64,000 bases of DNA from Dietzia cinnamea NBRC 102147 (GTDB taxonomy: Bacteria; Actinomycetota; Actinomycetes; Mycobacteriales; Mycobacteriaceae): the NCBI RefSeq assembly GCF_001571065.1, contig NZ_BCSW01000015.1:1-64000 (forward strand). The letters are read 5' to 3'. The position numbers and the translations under genes were made by a program. Shown here in pieces: positions 48,918-58,330 of the stretch (positions within the stretch are counted from its first letter, which is position 1; each line of letters opens with the position of its first letter). The notes under the pieces are model-generated. The model did not search any database. It had not been told where the DNA came from and worked only from the letters and a program-made list of their open reading frames with translations.

Positions 48918-50198
48918 TCAGCGCCCGACGGCCCGGGTGACGTGCCCGAGAATCGCCTCGAGCGGAACCGGCTCCTGCTCGCCGGTGGACATCGTCTTGA
49001 CCACCGCGGTGCCGGTCTCGAGCTCGTTCTCGCCGATGACGACCGTGACCGCCGCGCCCGACCGGTCCGCCGCCTTGAACGCGCCCTTCATCCCCCGGTC
49101 GCCGTACGCCATGTCGGCCCGCAGCCCGTTGCGGCGGAACTCCGCCAGGACCGGAACCATCGCCGCCTTGGCCGCCGCCCCCAGCGCGACGCCGTACACG
49201 TCGACCCGCCCCTGCGCCGCCGGATCGATCCCCTCGGCCTGCAGCGCCAGCACCGTGCGGTCGACACCGATCCCGAAGCCGATGCCCGACAGGGCCTGAC
49301 CGCCGAGCTGCTCCATCAACCCGTCGTAGCGCCCTCCGCCGCCGATCCCGGACTGCGCACCGAGGCCGTCGTGAACGAACTCGAAGGTCGTCTTGGTGTA
49401 GTAGTCCAGGCCGCGGACCATGCGGGGGTTGACCGTGTACGGCACGCCGAGCGCGTCCAGGTGCGCCCGCACGGTCGCGAAGTGCTCGGCGCTGGCGTCC
49501 GAGAGGTGATCGATCATCAGCGGCGCGTCCTCGAGCTGCTCACGCACCTCGGGGCGCTTGTCGTCGAGCACGCGCAGCGGGTTGATCCGCGCGCGCTCAC
49601 GCGTCGCCTCGTCGAGATCCAAGCCGGCGAGGAACGCCTGCAGCCGCTCGCGGTACTGCGGGCGGCACGTCTCGTCGCCGAGCGAGGTGAGCTCGAGGCG
49701 GAAGCCGGTCAGGCCGAGCGACCGGAACGCCTCGTCGGCCACGGCGATCACCTCGGCGTCGAGGGCGGGGTCGTCCACCCCGATGGCCTCGATCCCGACC
49801 TGCTGGAGCTGCCGGTAGCGGCCGGCCTGCGGACGCTCGTACCGGAAGAACGGCCCGGCGTAACAGAGCTTGACCGGCAGCTGTCCGCGGTCCAGCCCGT
49901 GCTCGATCACCGCACGCATGACCCCCGCCGTGCCCTCGGGCCGCAGCGTGACGCTGCGGCCGCCCCTGTCCTCGAACGAGTACATCTCCTTGGAGACCAC
50001 GTCCGTGGACTCGCCCACCCCGCGGGCGAACAGCGCCGTGTCCTCGAAGATCGGCAGCTCGATGTGGCCGTAGCCGGCGCGCCGGGCGGCGGTGGTGATC
50101 GCGTCGCGGACGGCGACGAACCCGGCCGACGCCGGGGGGACGTAGTCGGGCACGCCCTTGGGGGCCTTGAGGGCGGTCTTCTTCTCGGTGCCGGTCAC
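48918..50198 (-). CDS. hisS: Histidyl-tRNA synthetase
   Basis: HisS charges tRNA-His. The 426-residue class II enzyme shows [18 protein letters not shown], motif 2 [18 protein letters not shown] (with Ala where Lys is common), the histidine-specific [15 protein letters not shown] and motif 3 [15 protein letters not shown], then the anticodon-binding domain. The GTG at 50198 has a GAGGA seven bases upstream. It lies 45 bases after the MBL-fold hydrolase gene, a pairing conserved in actinobacteria. Confidence 0.96.
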   Translation of the reverse strand: MTGTEKKTALKAPKGVPDYVPPASAGFVAVRDAITTAARRAGYGHIELPIFEDTALFARGVGESTDVVSKEMYSFEDRGGRSVTLRPEGTAGVMRAVIEHGLDRGQLPVKLCYAGPFFRYERPQAGRYRQLQQVGIEAIGVDDPALDAEVIAVADEAFRSLGLTGFRLELTSLGDETCRPQYRERLQAFLAGLDLDEATRERARINPLRVLDDKRPEVREQLEDAPLMIDHLSDASAEHFATVRAHLDALGVPYTVNPRMVRGLDYYTKTTFEFVHDGLGAQSGIGGGGRYDGLMEQLGGQALSGIGFGIGVDRTVLALQAEGIDPAAQGRVDVYGVALGAAAKAAMVPVLAEFRRNGLRADMAYGDRGMKGAFKAADRSGAAVTVVIGENELETGTAVVKTMSTGEQEPVPLEAILGHVTRAVGR

Positions 50199-50243
50199 AG
50201 GGAAAGTCCTCGGGTCAGATAGGGGGCGGGGGCGCCGGTCGGT

Positions 50244-50909
50244 CTAGAGGTCGCGCAGGAAGGGGTTGGACCGGCGCTCGCGACCGATCGTGGTGGACGG
50301 GCCGTGTCCGGGCAGGACCACCGCGTCGTCATCCAGGACGAGGAACTTCTTGGCGATCGACTGCATGAGCACCTCGGTGTCCCCCGCCGGCAGGTCGGTA
50401 CGGCCGACCCCGTCCTGGAACAGTACGTCGCCACCGAGGACCACCATCCGCGGTCCCTCTTCGGTCTGCACGGTGATCCGGAAGGACACCGAACCGGGGC
50501 TGTGGCCGGGGGCGTGGTCCACGTCGAAGGTCATCGACCCGAACCGCAGGGTGTCGCCGTCGAAAACCTCGACGACCTCGGCGGGCTCGGTGAACGTCAT
50601 GTCCTTGAGCATGGCCGACAGGTCGAGCGACAGGCCCTTGCCGGGATCAGACAGCATCGGGCGGTCGTCGGGGTGGATGTAGGCGGGGACGCGGTAGTGG
50701 TCCGCGACCTGCCGGGCGTTCCAGATGTGGTCGAGGTGACCGTGGGTGAGCAGCACCGCACGCGGCCGCAGGCCCGCCTCCGAGACCTGGCGGCGCACCT
50801 GCTCCTCGGCGTCCTGGCCCGGGTCCACGATCACGCAGTCCCCCGCGTCGTCGGACACGATGTAGCAGTTGGTCTGGAACATCCCGGCGGGGAAACCGAC
50901 GATCTGCAC
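50244..50909 (-). CDS. MBL-fold metallohydrolase (glyoxalase II-like)
   Basis: The 221-residue product is a metallo-beta-lactamase-fold hydrolase with the binuclear metal motif LTHGHLDHIWN (His-x-His-x-Asp-His, about 56-63), HAPGHSPGS, GGDVLFQDGVGRTDLP with the bridging Asp, and PGHGPSTTIGRE. This pattern matches hydroxyacylglutathione hydrolase-like proteins, but mycolic-acid bacteria use mycothiol, so the real substrate is unknown. The GTG at 50909 has an AGGGAG eight bases upstream. It precedes hisS by 45 bases and is divergent from the cyclophilin gene. Confidence 0.9.
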   Translation of the reverse strand: MQIVGFPAGMFQTNCYIVSDDAGDCVIVDPGQDAEEQVRRQVSEAGLRPRAVLLTHGHLDHIWNARQVADHYRVPAYIHPDDRPMLSDPGKGLSLDLSAMLKDMTFTEPAEVVEVFDGDTLRFGSMTFDVDHAPGHSPGSVSFRITVQTEEGPRMVVLGGDVLFQDGVGRTDLPAGDTEVLMQSIAKKFLVLDDDAVVLPGHGPSTTIGRERRSNPFLRDL

Positions 50910-51118
50910 GTCCCGTACTCCCTTTCTTCGACAATCCACGGCGCCTGGCGCGCGGCGTCGGGTCAACGCGGTCCGACACCGGAGTGGTGTGCGATCGACG
51001 TTGCCCGACCTGGTAGACAAGGACCCTGGGCCGGACCGTCCCCGGGGCCTCCGTGAGGAGACCCGGCGAGTCGATCCGGCCGACCGTTCCAGCCTAGTCC
51101 AGGTCCCCAGGAGGGTCA

Positions 51119-52039
51119 GTGTCCACCAACCAGGAACGCCGAGCCGAGGCGCGCCAGCGCCTGCGCGAGCAGATGGAGGCCCAGGCTCGCCGCGAGAAGC
51201 AGCTCAAGATCGCCGGCGCCGCTGTCGTCGTGGTGGTCCTGCTGGGGATCGTCGGGGTCGTGGTCTGGAACAAGACCGAGCAGGCGCGCGCCGAGGAGTA
51301 CGCGGCCAACTGGGTCACCTGCGAGTACCCGGCGGAGACCCCCATGGAGAAGGTCGATCCCGCGCAGTTCGAGGACCAGGGCCCCGAGGTGGTCGAAGAG
51401 GCCGAGCGCTTCAACGAGCAGATCGACGAGATCGAGGAGACCAGGCGCGAGGTGGAGCCGCCGAGCGGCGACCAGCCCCGCCGGGGTACCGCACAGATCA
51501 CCATCGCGACCAACGCCGGGGACATCCCGCTCGAGCTGGACCGGGCCGGGGCCCCCTGCAACGTCGAGAGCTTCGTCCATCTGGCCGAGCAGTCCTACTT
51601 CGACGACACCGAGTGCCACCGCCTGACCATCGGTGAGGAGGGCGCCGAGCTCTCCGTGCTGCAGTGCGGGGATCCGACCGGCACCGGCCTCTCGGGTCCC
51701 GGCTACTCCATCGTCGACGAGCCGCCCACCGATCTCCCCGTGGCGGAGGACGGCTCCGGGATGTCGGTCTACCCGCGCGGCACGGTCGCCATGGCCAAGT
51801 CCCAGGCGCCGAACAGTGCGGGCAGCCAGTTCTTCCTCGTCTACGAGGACTCCATGCTCCCGCCCGAGTACTCGGTCATGGGCACCATCGGTGAGTCGGG
51901 GCTCGAGGTCCTGGACCGGATCGCCGAGGGCGGGATCAAGAGCAACGATCCGATGAGCGAGGACTACCAGGCGCCCAAGCGTCCGGTCCAGATCGAGAAG
52001 GTCACGGTCGACGCGCAGGAGGGTCTGCCCGAGGAGTGA
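51119..52039 (+). CDS. ppiB: Membrane-anchored cyclophilin-type peptidyl-prolyl isomerase
   Basis: The 306-residue product starts with a charged coiled segment (QERRAEARQRLREQMEAQARREK), a transmembrane helix (about residues 30-50), a Glu-rich linker, and a C-terminal cyclophilin domain (about 125-300) with TNAGDIPLELDRAGAPCNVESFVHLA, DDTECHRLT, GTVAMAKSQAPNSAGSQFFLVY and YSVMGTIGESGLEVLDRIAEGG. It should fold proteins outside the cell membrane, though the canonical catalytic Arg of FHR is replaced in CHRL by an aligned His-Arg pair. The GTG at 51119 follows AGGAGG. It is divergent from the MBL gene and convergent with rel. Confidence 0.92.
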   Translation: MSTNQERRAEARQRLREQMEAQARREKQLKIAGAAVVVVVLLGIVGVVVWNKTEQARAEEYAANWVTCEYPAETPMEKVDPAQFEDQGPEVVEEAERFNEQIDEIEETRREVEPPSGDQPRRGTAQITIATNAGDIPLELDRAGAPCNVESFVHLAEQSYFDDTECHRLTIGEEGAELSVLQCGDPTGTGLSGPGYSIVDEPPTDLPVAEDGSGMSVYPRGTVAMAKSQAPNSAGSQFFLVYEDSMLPPEYSVMGTIGESGLEVLDRIAEGGIKSNDPMSEDYQAPKRPVQIEKVTVDAQEGLPEE

Positions 52040-52078
52040 CCCGGCCCGGGCCCGCCCGGATCGCGACCTGGACGACAC

Positions 52079-52102
52079 CGCCCCGGCCATCCGGCCGGGG
52101 CG
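52079..52102. terminator. Bidirectional hairpin between ppiB and rel
   Basis: CGCCCCGGCC (52079-52088) and GGCCGGGGCG (52093-52102) form a perfect 10-bp stem with an ATCC loop. It is 40 bases past the ppiB stop and 33 bases past the rel stop, so it can terminate both converging genes. The plus-strand tail is AAGTCGTTCG, without a long U-tract. Confidence 0.82.
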
Positions 52103-52135
52103 AAGTCGTTCGTGCGGCTCCGGCGCTCGCCGGGC

Positions 52136-54502
52136 CTAGGAGTTGGACGTCATCCGGTAGGCGTCGAAGACGCCCTCGACCCGACGGACCGCGTTGAGGA
52201 CGTGGCCCAGATGCTTGGGGTCGGCCATCTCGAATGTGAACCGGGAGATCGCGACCCGGTCGTCACCTGCGGTCTGCACCGACGCGGACAGGATGTTGAC
52301 CTTTTCGTCAGCCAGCACCTTGGTGACGTCGGACAGGAGCCGGTGCCGGTCCAGCGCCTCGACCTGGATGGCCACGAGGAACAGCGACCCCGGCTGTGGC
52401 GTCCACTCGACCTTGACCAACCGCTCGGGTTCGCGATGGAGGTCCGTGGCGTTGGTGCAGTCCGTCCGGTGGACGCTCACCGTGCCGCCGCGGGTGATGA
52501 AGCCCAGGACCTCGTCGCCGGGCACCGGTGTGCAGCAGCGGGCGAGCTTGGCGTGGACGTCCTCCACGCCTCCGACGAGGACGCCGGCGCCCGCGGGCGT
52601 GGGGCGGTGCGGGGTGATGGTCTTGTCCCGCGACCGGTCCGCGAGCTCCTCGGTGACCTCGTCGACGCCGCCGTGGGCCGCGACGAGACGCCCGACCACC
52701 GTCTTGGCGGAGACGTGGTTCTCGCCGATCGCCGTGTACAGGGCGGTGACATCGGTGAAGCCGAGTTCGCGGGCGACGCCGGCGATCGACTCGTTGGAGA
52801 ACACCCGGTGGACGGGGACGCCACCGCGACGGACCTCGCGGGTGATGAGGTCCTTCCCGCGCTCGAGAGCCTCCTCGCGGCGCTCCTTGGCGAACCACTG
52901 CCGGATCGAGCTCTTGGCGCGGCCGGAGACCACGAACTTCTGCCAGTCCAGGCTCGGTCCCGCGTTGGGGTCCTTGGAGGTGAAGACCTCCACCACCTCG
53001 CCGTTCTCGAGCGGGCGCTCGAGGGCGACGAGCTTGCCGTTGACCCGGGCGCCGATGCAGCGGTGGCCGACCTCGGTGTGGACGGCGTAGGCGAAGTCCA
53101 CGGGGGTCGCGCCGACCGGCAGGTTGATCACGTCGCCCTTGGGGGTGAAGACGAAGATCTCCTTGCTGGTCATCTCGAAACGGAGGGAATCGAGGAACTC
53201 CCCCGGGTCGGCGGCCTCGCGCTGCCAGCTCAGGAGCTGGCGCATCCACGCCATCTCGTCGACCTCGGCGGGGTCGCCGTTGTGTTTGCCGCGGGTCTCC
53301 TTGTACCGCCAGTGCGCGGCGATGCCGTACTCGGCGTTGCGGTGCATCTCGTGCGTGCGGATCTGGATCTCCAGAGGTTTCCCGTCCGGCCCGATCACGG
53401 TCGTGTGCAGGGAGCGGTAGACGCCGAAGCGTGGCTGGGCGATGTAGTCCTTGAACCGGCCCGGCATGGGTTTCCAGGTTGAGTGGACGACACCGATCGC
53501 CGCGTAACAGTCCCGCACGTCGTCGCACAGGACGCGGATGCCGACGAGGTCGTGGATCTCGTCGAACTCGCGACCGCGGACGATCATCTTCTGATAGATC
53601 GACCAGTAGTGCTTCGGCCGTCCCTCGACGCGGGCCTGGATGTTGGCCTTCTCCAGGTCGGCCTTGACCCGGTTGATCACGGTGTTGAGGTAGACGTCAC
53701 GGCTGGGTGCGCGGTCGGCCACCAGCCGGACGATCTCTTGGTACTTCTTCGGTTCGAGGATCGCGAAGGCCAGGTCCTCGAGTTCCCACTTCACGGTGGC
53801 CATTCCGAGCCGGTGCGCGAGCGGGGCGATCACCTCGAGGGTCTCGCGGGCCTTCTTGACCTGCTTCTCCGGTGGCAGGAAGCGCATGGTCCGCATGTTG
53901 TGCAGGCGGTCGGCCACCTTGATGACCAGGACGCGGGGATCGTGCGCCATGGCGATGATCATCTTGCGGATGGTCTCTGCCTCGGCGGCCTCGCCGAAGT
54001 CGACCTTGTCCAGCTTGGTGACGCCGTCCACCAGGTGGGCGACCTCTCCCCCGTAGTCCGCCTCGAGCTGTTCGAGCGAGTAGTCGGTGTCCTCGACCGT
54101 GTCGTGCAGGAGGGCGGCGACGAGCGTGGTGGTGTCCATGCCCATCTCCGCGCAGATGGTGGCCACCGCCAGCGGGTGGGTGATGTAGGGGTCGCCGGAC
54201 TTGCGGTACACGCCCTCGTGCTGGCGCTCGGCGAGAGTGTAGGCGCGCGCCAGGAGCCCCACATCCGCCTTGGCGTGGTGGATGCGGTGGACGCGGACGA
54301 GCGGTTCGAGGACCGCGGGGGTGGAGGTGACCGTGAGACCGGAGGTGAGTCGACGCGCCCACCGCGCCCGGACCCGGCGTCCGGCGGACGGCCGGGAGCC
54401 GGGGATCACCGGCAGCGGCTGGGTGGTGGGCTGCGGCGTGGCCTTCTTACCCGTGGGGCCGCCCCCGTCGGGGTTGCCGGCGGGGTTCTGGTGCTGCGTC
54501 AT
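52136..54502 (-). CDS. relA: Bifunctional (p)ppGpp synthetase/hydrolase Rel
   Basis: Rel makes and degrades (p)ppGpp in the stringent response. The 788-residue product has a disordered N-terminus, the HD hydrolase domain ([34 protein letters not shown]), the synthetase domain ([53 protein letters not shown]), a TGS domain ([35 protein letters not shown]), a zinc-finger/CC region with the Cys pair in [11 protein letters not shown], and a C-terminal ACT domain. Both catalytic centres look intact. The ATG at 54502 has GGAGG upstream. It lies 46 bases after apt, a conserved apt-rel pair. Confidence 0.97.
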   Translation of the reverse strand: MTQHQNPAGNPDGGGPTGKKATPQPTTQPLPVIPGSRPSAGRRVRARWARRLTSGLTVTSTPAVLEPLVRVHRIHHAKADVGLLARAYTLAERQHEGVYRKSGDPYITHPLAVATICAEMGMDTTTLVAALLHDTVEDTDYSLEQLEADYGGEVAHLVDGVTKLDKVDFGEAAEAETIRKMIIAMAHDPRVLVIKVADRLHNMRTMRFLPPEKQVKKARETLEVIAPLAHRLGMATVKWELEDLAFAILEPKKYQEIVRLVADRAPSRDVYLNTVINRVKADLEKANIQARVEGRPKHYWSIYQKMIVRGREFDEIHDLVGIRVLCDDVRDCYAAIGVVHSTWKPMPGRFKDYIAQPRFGVYRSLHTTVIGPDGKPLEIQIRTHEMHRNAEYGIAAHWRYKETRGKHNGDPAEVDEMAWMRQLLSWQREAADPGEFLDSLRFEMTSKEIFVFTPKGDVINLPVGATPVDFAYAVHTEVGHRCIGARVNGKLVALERPLENGEVVEVFTSKDPNAGPSLDWQKFVVSGRAKSSIRQWFAKERREEALERGKDLITREVRRGGVPVHRVFSNESIAGVARELGFTDVTALYTAIGENHVSAKTVVGRLVAAHGGVDEVTEELADRSRDKTITPHRPTPAGAGVLVGGVEDVHAKLARCCTPVPGDEVLGFITRGGTVSVHRTDCTNATDLHREPERLVKVEWTPQPGSLFLVAIQVEALDRHRLLSDVTKVLADEKVNILSASVQTAGDDRVAISRFTFEMADPKHLGHVLNAVRRVEGVFDAYRMTSNS

Positions 54503-54548
54503 CTCCGGCTCCTCCCTGCAGTGTCGGGCCGTCAGGAGCGGCCGGGGG

Positions 54549-55106
54549 TCACGCGACCGTGAGGCAGGTCAGCGGTGTGCCGGCCAGTCTATCCCGGCCG
54601 CCGAGGCCGGGGATCTCGAGAACGACGGACAGTCCGGCGACGACGGCGCCACAGTCCTCCAGCAGGCCGACCGCCGCGGTGAGGGTGCCACCGGTGGCGA
54701 GGACGTCGTCGACGACGAGGACCCGCTTGCCGCGCAGGTCGAGCCCGTCTGCGGGCAGTTCGAGCGTGGCGGCGCCGTACTCGAGCTCGTAGGAGCGCGA
54801 GTGCACGGGCGGCGGTAGCTTGCCCGCTTTCCGGACGGCCAGGACGCCGGTGTGGAGGCGCACGGCGACGGCTCCGGCGAGCAGGAAGCCGCGCGCGTCG
54901 AGGCCGGCGACGTAGTCGACGGTGCCGATCTCGTGACCGGCGATGAGCCCGCGGACGACGGCGTCGAAGCCGTCGGGGTCGGCGAGCACGGGCGTGAGGT
55001 CGCAGAACTGGACGCCCGCGGACGGGAAGTCCTCGACGCGGCGCATCAGACGCTCGACGGAGGAGCTGATGGTCGGTGAGACGTGGGTGACGGATGAGTC
55101 GGTCAT
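54549..55106 (-). CDS. apt: Adenine phosphoribosyltransferase
   Basis: Apt salvages adenine to AMP with PRPP. The 185-residue product has [41 protein letters not shown], and the PRPP loop [17 protein letters not shown] (about 130-146). The usual Apt phrase FPKPGI and SFEYxLEYG are recognisable as FPSAGV and [13 protein letters not shown]. The start at 55106 overlaps secF by four bases, so it belongs to the yajC-secD-secF-apt-rel run, whose order is conserved in actinobacteria. Confidence 0.95.
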   Translation of the reverse strand: MTDSSVTHVSPTISSSVERLMRRVEDFPSAGVQFCDLTPVLADPDGFDAVVRGLIAGHEIGTVDYVAGLDARGFLLAGAVAVRLHTGVLAVRKAGKLPPPVHSRSYELEYGAATLELPADGLDLRGKRVLVVDDVLATGGTLTAAVGLLEDCGAVVAGLSVVLEIPGLGGRDRLAGTPLTCLTVA

Positions 55107-56161
55107 GCGATGGCCTCGGCCTTCTCGCGTCGGGCCAGGACCTTGGCGGTCTGGCGTCGGATGTCGGGGTCACGGTTCTTCAACGACACCAGCAGTGGCG
55201 TCGCGAGGAAGACGGAGGAGAAGGTGCCGGTGACGATGCCGACCATCTGGACCAGGGCGAGATCCAGCAGCGTACCCACGCCGAGGATCCACACGGCGAT
55301 CACGACCAGCGCCAGCAGCGGCAGGACACCGATGATGGTGGTGTGGATGGACCGCATGAGAGTCTGGTTGACGCCGAGGTTGGCCTCCTCGGCGTAGGTC
55401 CGTGTGGCGGTGTGTCTGATGCCCCGCGTGTTCTCCTCGACCTTGTCGAACACGATCACCGTGTCGTACAGAGAGAAACCGAGGATCGTCAGCAGGCCGA
55501 TGACCGTGGCGGGAGTGACCTCGAAGCCGATGATCGAGTAGACCCCGGCGGTGGTCACCACGTCGAACAGCAGCGCGACGATCGCGGCCGTTGCCATCTG
55601 CCATTCGAAGCGGAAGGCGATGTAGCCGAAGACGATCACGAGGAACACGCCGAGGGCGATCAGCGCGTTCTTGGTGACCTGACCACCCCAGCTCTCGCTG
55701 CGGGCGGAGTCGCCGATCGCCTCGACCGAGGCGACCCCGTCCGAGGTGACGGGCTGGAACTCCTCGAACATCGCGTTCTTGGCGGCGCGGATCTCGTCAC
55801 TGGTGAGGAACCGGGTCTCGACCTCGACGATCCGCGCGGCCCCCGCGCCGACGACCTGGACCGTCTGGGGCTCCTCGCCGATGGCCTCCTCGACGACCGC
55901 GGCTACGCGGTCCTGGTCGTGATTGCCCGCGGGCATGGAGAGCTTGGTACCGCCGGTGAAGTCGATGCCGAAGCTGAAGCCGCGGAAGATGATGCTGGCG
56001 AGGCAGATGGCGACGATGACCACGGTCAGCACGTAGAACTTGCGTCGGTTCGCGACGATGCCGAACGCGCCGGTACCGGTGTAGAGCCGGGTGAACAGAC
56101 TGCCGGTCGGCGCGCCGGCCGGGGCGCCGCTCTCGGTCGCGGTGCTGGTGGGAGTGCTCAT
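55103..56161 (-). CDS. secF: Protein translocase subunit SecF
   Basis: SecF works with SecD and YajC to pull exported proteins out of the Sec channel using the proton motive force. The 352-residue product has an N-terminal transmembrane helix after RRKFYVLTVVIVAIC, the SecD/F signature SFGIDFTGGTKL, a periplasmic domain (about 90-150), and five more transmembrane helices with GFSLYDTVIVFDKVEEN and the NLGVNQTLMRSIHTTI segment. The tail is basic ([13 protein letters not shown]). The ATG at 56161 overlaps secD by four bases. Confidence 0.97.
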   Translation of the reverse strand: MSTPTSTATESGAPAGAPTGSLFTRLYTGTGAFGIVANRRKFYVLTVVIVAICLASIIFRGFSFGIDFTGGTKLSMPAGNHDQDRVAAVVEEAIGEEPQTVQVVGAGAARIVEVETRFLTSDEIRAAKNAMFEEFQPVTSDGVASVEAIGDSARSESWGGQVTKNALIALGVFLVIVFGYIAFRFEWQMATAAIVALLFDVVTTAGVYSIIGFEVTPATVIGLLTILGFSLYDTVIVFDKVEENTRGIRHTATRTYAEEANLGVNQTLMRSIHTTIIGVLPLLALVVIAVWILGVGTLLDLALVQMVGIVTGTFSSVFLATPLLVSLKNRDPDIRRQTAKVLARREKAEAIA

Positions 56162-57858
56162 CGGCCCTCCTCCTCGTCGGTGGCGGGTCGGTCGGTCCGG
56201 GGTTCGGTGAGCGTGTCGCCGCCCGGGCCGCGGATGGTCGCCGTGACCCCGCGATCCGCGGTCTCCTCGGTCTCCTTCTCGGCCTGTCGGTCGAGCCGGC
56301 GCTGCTCGGCGGCGGCCGCCTGGAGGTTCTCCATCCGGCCCATCCCGTTGGCCGACGGCTTGGCGAACAGGGGCCGGGTCGAGGCCAGGTAGACGAGCGG
56401 CCAGGTCACGGTGAAGGCCACGAACACGTCCATGACGGTCGTGAGGCCGAGAGTGAAGGCGAAGCCGCGTACCTCTCCGCTGGCGAGCAGGTAGAGCACG
56501 ACGGCGCCGATGAGGCTGACCATGTTGCCGGTGACGATGGTGCGGCCGGCGCTCTTCCAGGCCCGGGGCACGGCGGATCTGAACCGGTGCCCGTCGCGCA
56601 ACTCGTCCTTGATCCGCTCGAAGAACACGACGTAGGAGTCGGCCGTCATACCGATGCCGATCACCAGGCCGGCGATCCCGGCCAGGTCGAGGCTGTAGTC
56701 GACCGTGTAGCCGAGGAAGACCAGGACGACATAGGTGAGCAGGAAGGACAGCAGCAGCGAGACGAACGCGAGGACGCCGAGCAGGCGGTAGAAGAACGCG
56801 GAGTAGGCCAGCACTAGCAGGAAGCCGATCGCGCCGGCGAGTAGTCCCGCCTCGAGGGAGGCGAGCCCGAGGGAGGCCGGGACGTTGTCGACGTTGGGGT
56901 CCTCGAAGGAGATGGGCAGCGCGCCGTAGCGCAGGTTTGCGGCGAGTGAGGCCGCCTCGTCGATCGTGAAGTCACCGGTGATGGAGGTCGCGGACCCGAC
57001 CGGCGTGACGCCCTGCACGACGGGGGCGCTGATCACCTCGCCGTCGAGGAGGATCGCGATCTGACGCTGGAGGTTCTCCTGCGTCAGGCGCGACCAGGTG
57101 GCGCTGCCCTGTTCGCCGGGACCGGCGTTGAAACGGAACGAGACCTCGTTCTTGCCGGCCTGCTGGTTGAAACCGTGGCTCACGGAGTCCTTGACGATCT
57201 GCTGACCGTCGAGTCGCTGCCCGTCCTCGGGCTCACCGACGAGCAGCGGCACCGGACCGAGGACGTACTTGGCTCCCTCCCCGCAGGCGATGAGAGCCTG
57301 CGCCGGGTCGTCGAAGCCCGCGAGCACGTCCCGCTCGGGGCACCGGAAGGTGGGTAGCTTCTGGATGAGCTCGGCGGGCTCGCCCTGACGTTCCGCGCGC
57401 GCCTCCTCGACGGCGGCGGCCACGGCCTCGCGATCGCCCTTGTCGGCGGGCACCGGCTCACGGTCCCCCTCCGCGACGGGTTGCACCTCGAGCACCGGCC
57501 TGATGGTCAGCTGGGACGTCGTGCCGAGGTCGCGCGCCTGGCTGGAGTCCTCGCCGGGGACGGTGAGGACGATGTTGCTGCCCTCGATGACGACGGTGGT
57601 CCCTGCGACGCCGAGGCCGTCGACGCGCTCCCGGATGATGTCCTGAGCGAGCCGCAGGTCGGCCTCGTCGGGATCGCCCTTGGGGATGAGCGTGACACGG
57701 GTTCCGCCCTGGAGGTCGATCCCCAGTTTCGGGGTCAGCCCCCTGTCCGCGACGGCAAACGCGGCGAGGAAGAGGATGAACAGCACCAGGAAGAAGCTGG
57801 ACAGCAGCGCCCAGGGTCTGGGGCGGGCGTCGGCGCCTCGAGAACGTACTGGCGACAC
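56158..57858 (-). CDS. secD: Protein translocase subunit SecD
   Basis: SecD has the large periplasmic domain that handles emerging proteins. The 566-residue product has a first transmembrane helix (about 15-36), the signature KLGIDLQGGTRVTLIP, a long external domain (about 60-340) and five transmembrane helices with AGIAGLVIGIGMTADSYVVFFERIKDELRDG, where the Asp takes part in proton coupling in relatives. The cytosolic tail is long and charged (RRLDRQAEKETEE). The GTG at 57858 follows a GAGAGA. It lies 72 bases after yajC; that gap holds part of an 18-base palindrome. Confidence 0.97.
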   Translation of the reverse strand: MSPVRSRGADARPRPWALLSSFFLVLFILFLAAFAVADRGLTPKLGIDLQGGTRVTLIPKGDPDEADLRLAQDIIRERVDGLGVAGTTVVIEGSNIVLTVPGEDSSQARDLGTTSQLTIRPVLEVQPVAEGDREPVPADKGDREAVAAAVEEARAERQGEPAELIQKLPTFRCPERDVLAGFDDPAQALIACGEGAKYVLGPVPLLVGEPEDGQRLDGQQIVKDSVSHGFNQQAGKNEVSFRFNAGPGEQGSATWSRLTQENLQRQIAILLDGEVISAPVVQGVTPVGSATSITGDFTIDEAASLAANLRYGALPISFEDPNVDNVPASLGLASLEAGLLAGAIGFLLVLAYSAFFYRLLGVLAFVSLLLSFLLTYVVLVFLGYTVDYSLDLAGIAGLVIGIGMTADSYVVFFERIKDELRDGHRFRSAVPRAWKSAGRTIVTGNMVSLIGAVVLYLLASGEVRGFAFTLGLTTVMDVFVAFTVTWPLVYLASTRPLFAKPSANGMGRMENLQAAAAEQRRLDRQAEKETEETADRGVTATIRGPGGDTLTEPRTDRPATDEEEGR

Positions 57859-57919
57859 AGGTGATCTCTCTCGGTCTTCGTCTGAGGCCTCCGGCTGGGC
57901 GGCCCCACTACACTACTCG

Positions 57920-57937
57920 CCGGTAGTCGACTACCGG
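57920..57937. repeat. 18-base perfect palindrome across the yajC stop
   Basis: CCGGTAGTCGACTACCGG is fully self-complementary and includes the yajC TAG stop (57933-57931). In RNA it would form only a tight hairpin, so a dimeric protein site or a chance match is as likely as a terminator. It stands 61 bases upstream of the secD GTG. Confidence 0.55.
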
Positions 57938-58239
57938 GAACCCGACGCGTCGGTCCCCGATCCGGTTTCCGGCGCGGCGGAGGTGTCGAACTTCTCCCGG
58001 ATGACGCGCCGGTCCCAGCGGGTGCGGATCCCGGGCGCGATCTCCAGCTCGAGGGTGTCCGTGTCTACGCCGACGATGGTGGCGTGCAGGCCGGAGGTGG
58101 TGAGCACGTGGTCCCCCGCGGCGAGGGACTCCTGCATCTTCCGCAGTTCCTTCATCGCCTTGCGCTGCTTCGAGCTCTGCATGAACATCAGCACGAGCAG
58201 CACGATGATCATCAACGGCAGCAGCAGTTCCAGTCCCAT
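57931..58239 (-). CDS. yajC: Sec translocon accessory protein YajC
   Basis: YajC associates with SecDF in the membrane. The 102-residue product has one N-terminal transmembrane helix (LLLPLMIIVLLVLMFMQ, about residues 4-20), the basic cytosolic start SSKQRKAMKELRKMQESLAAGDHVLTTSGLHATI and a small beta domain. The ATG at 58239 has an AGGAGG five bases upstream. A 7-bp hairpin (58256-58276) lies just upstream of that site. It follows ruvB by 91 bases and leads the yajC-secD-secF-apt-rel run. Confidence 0.95.
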   Translation of the reverse strand: MGLELLLPLMIIVLLVLMFMQSSKQRKAMKELRKMQESLAAGDHVLTTSGLHATIVGVDTDTLELEIAPGIRTRWDRRVIREKFDTSAAPETGSGTDASGSR

Positions 58240-58296
58240 GGGATCCTCCTGGTGTGGACCCGCGGGTTCCGGGTCCGGTGGGTCGGGTCCGGGCTA

Positions 58297-58312
58297 CGGA
58301 CGGTCCCGTCCG
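58297..58312 (-). terminator. Small hairpin downstream of ruvB
   Basis: CGGACG (58297-58302) and CGTCCG (58307-58312) pair around GTCC, 18 bases past the ruvB stop. It could end the ruvCAB transcript before yajC. The stem is short and no U-tract follows. Confidence 0.42.
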
Positions 58313-58330
58313 AGGATGCCAGCCCGGGGC

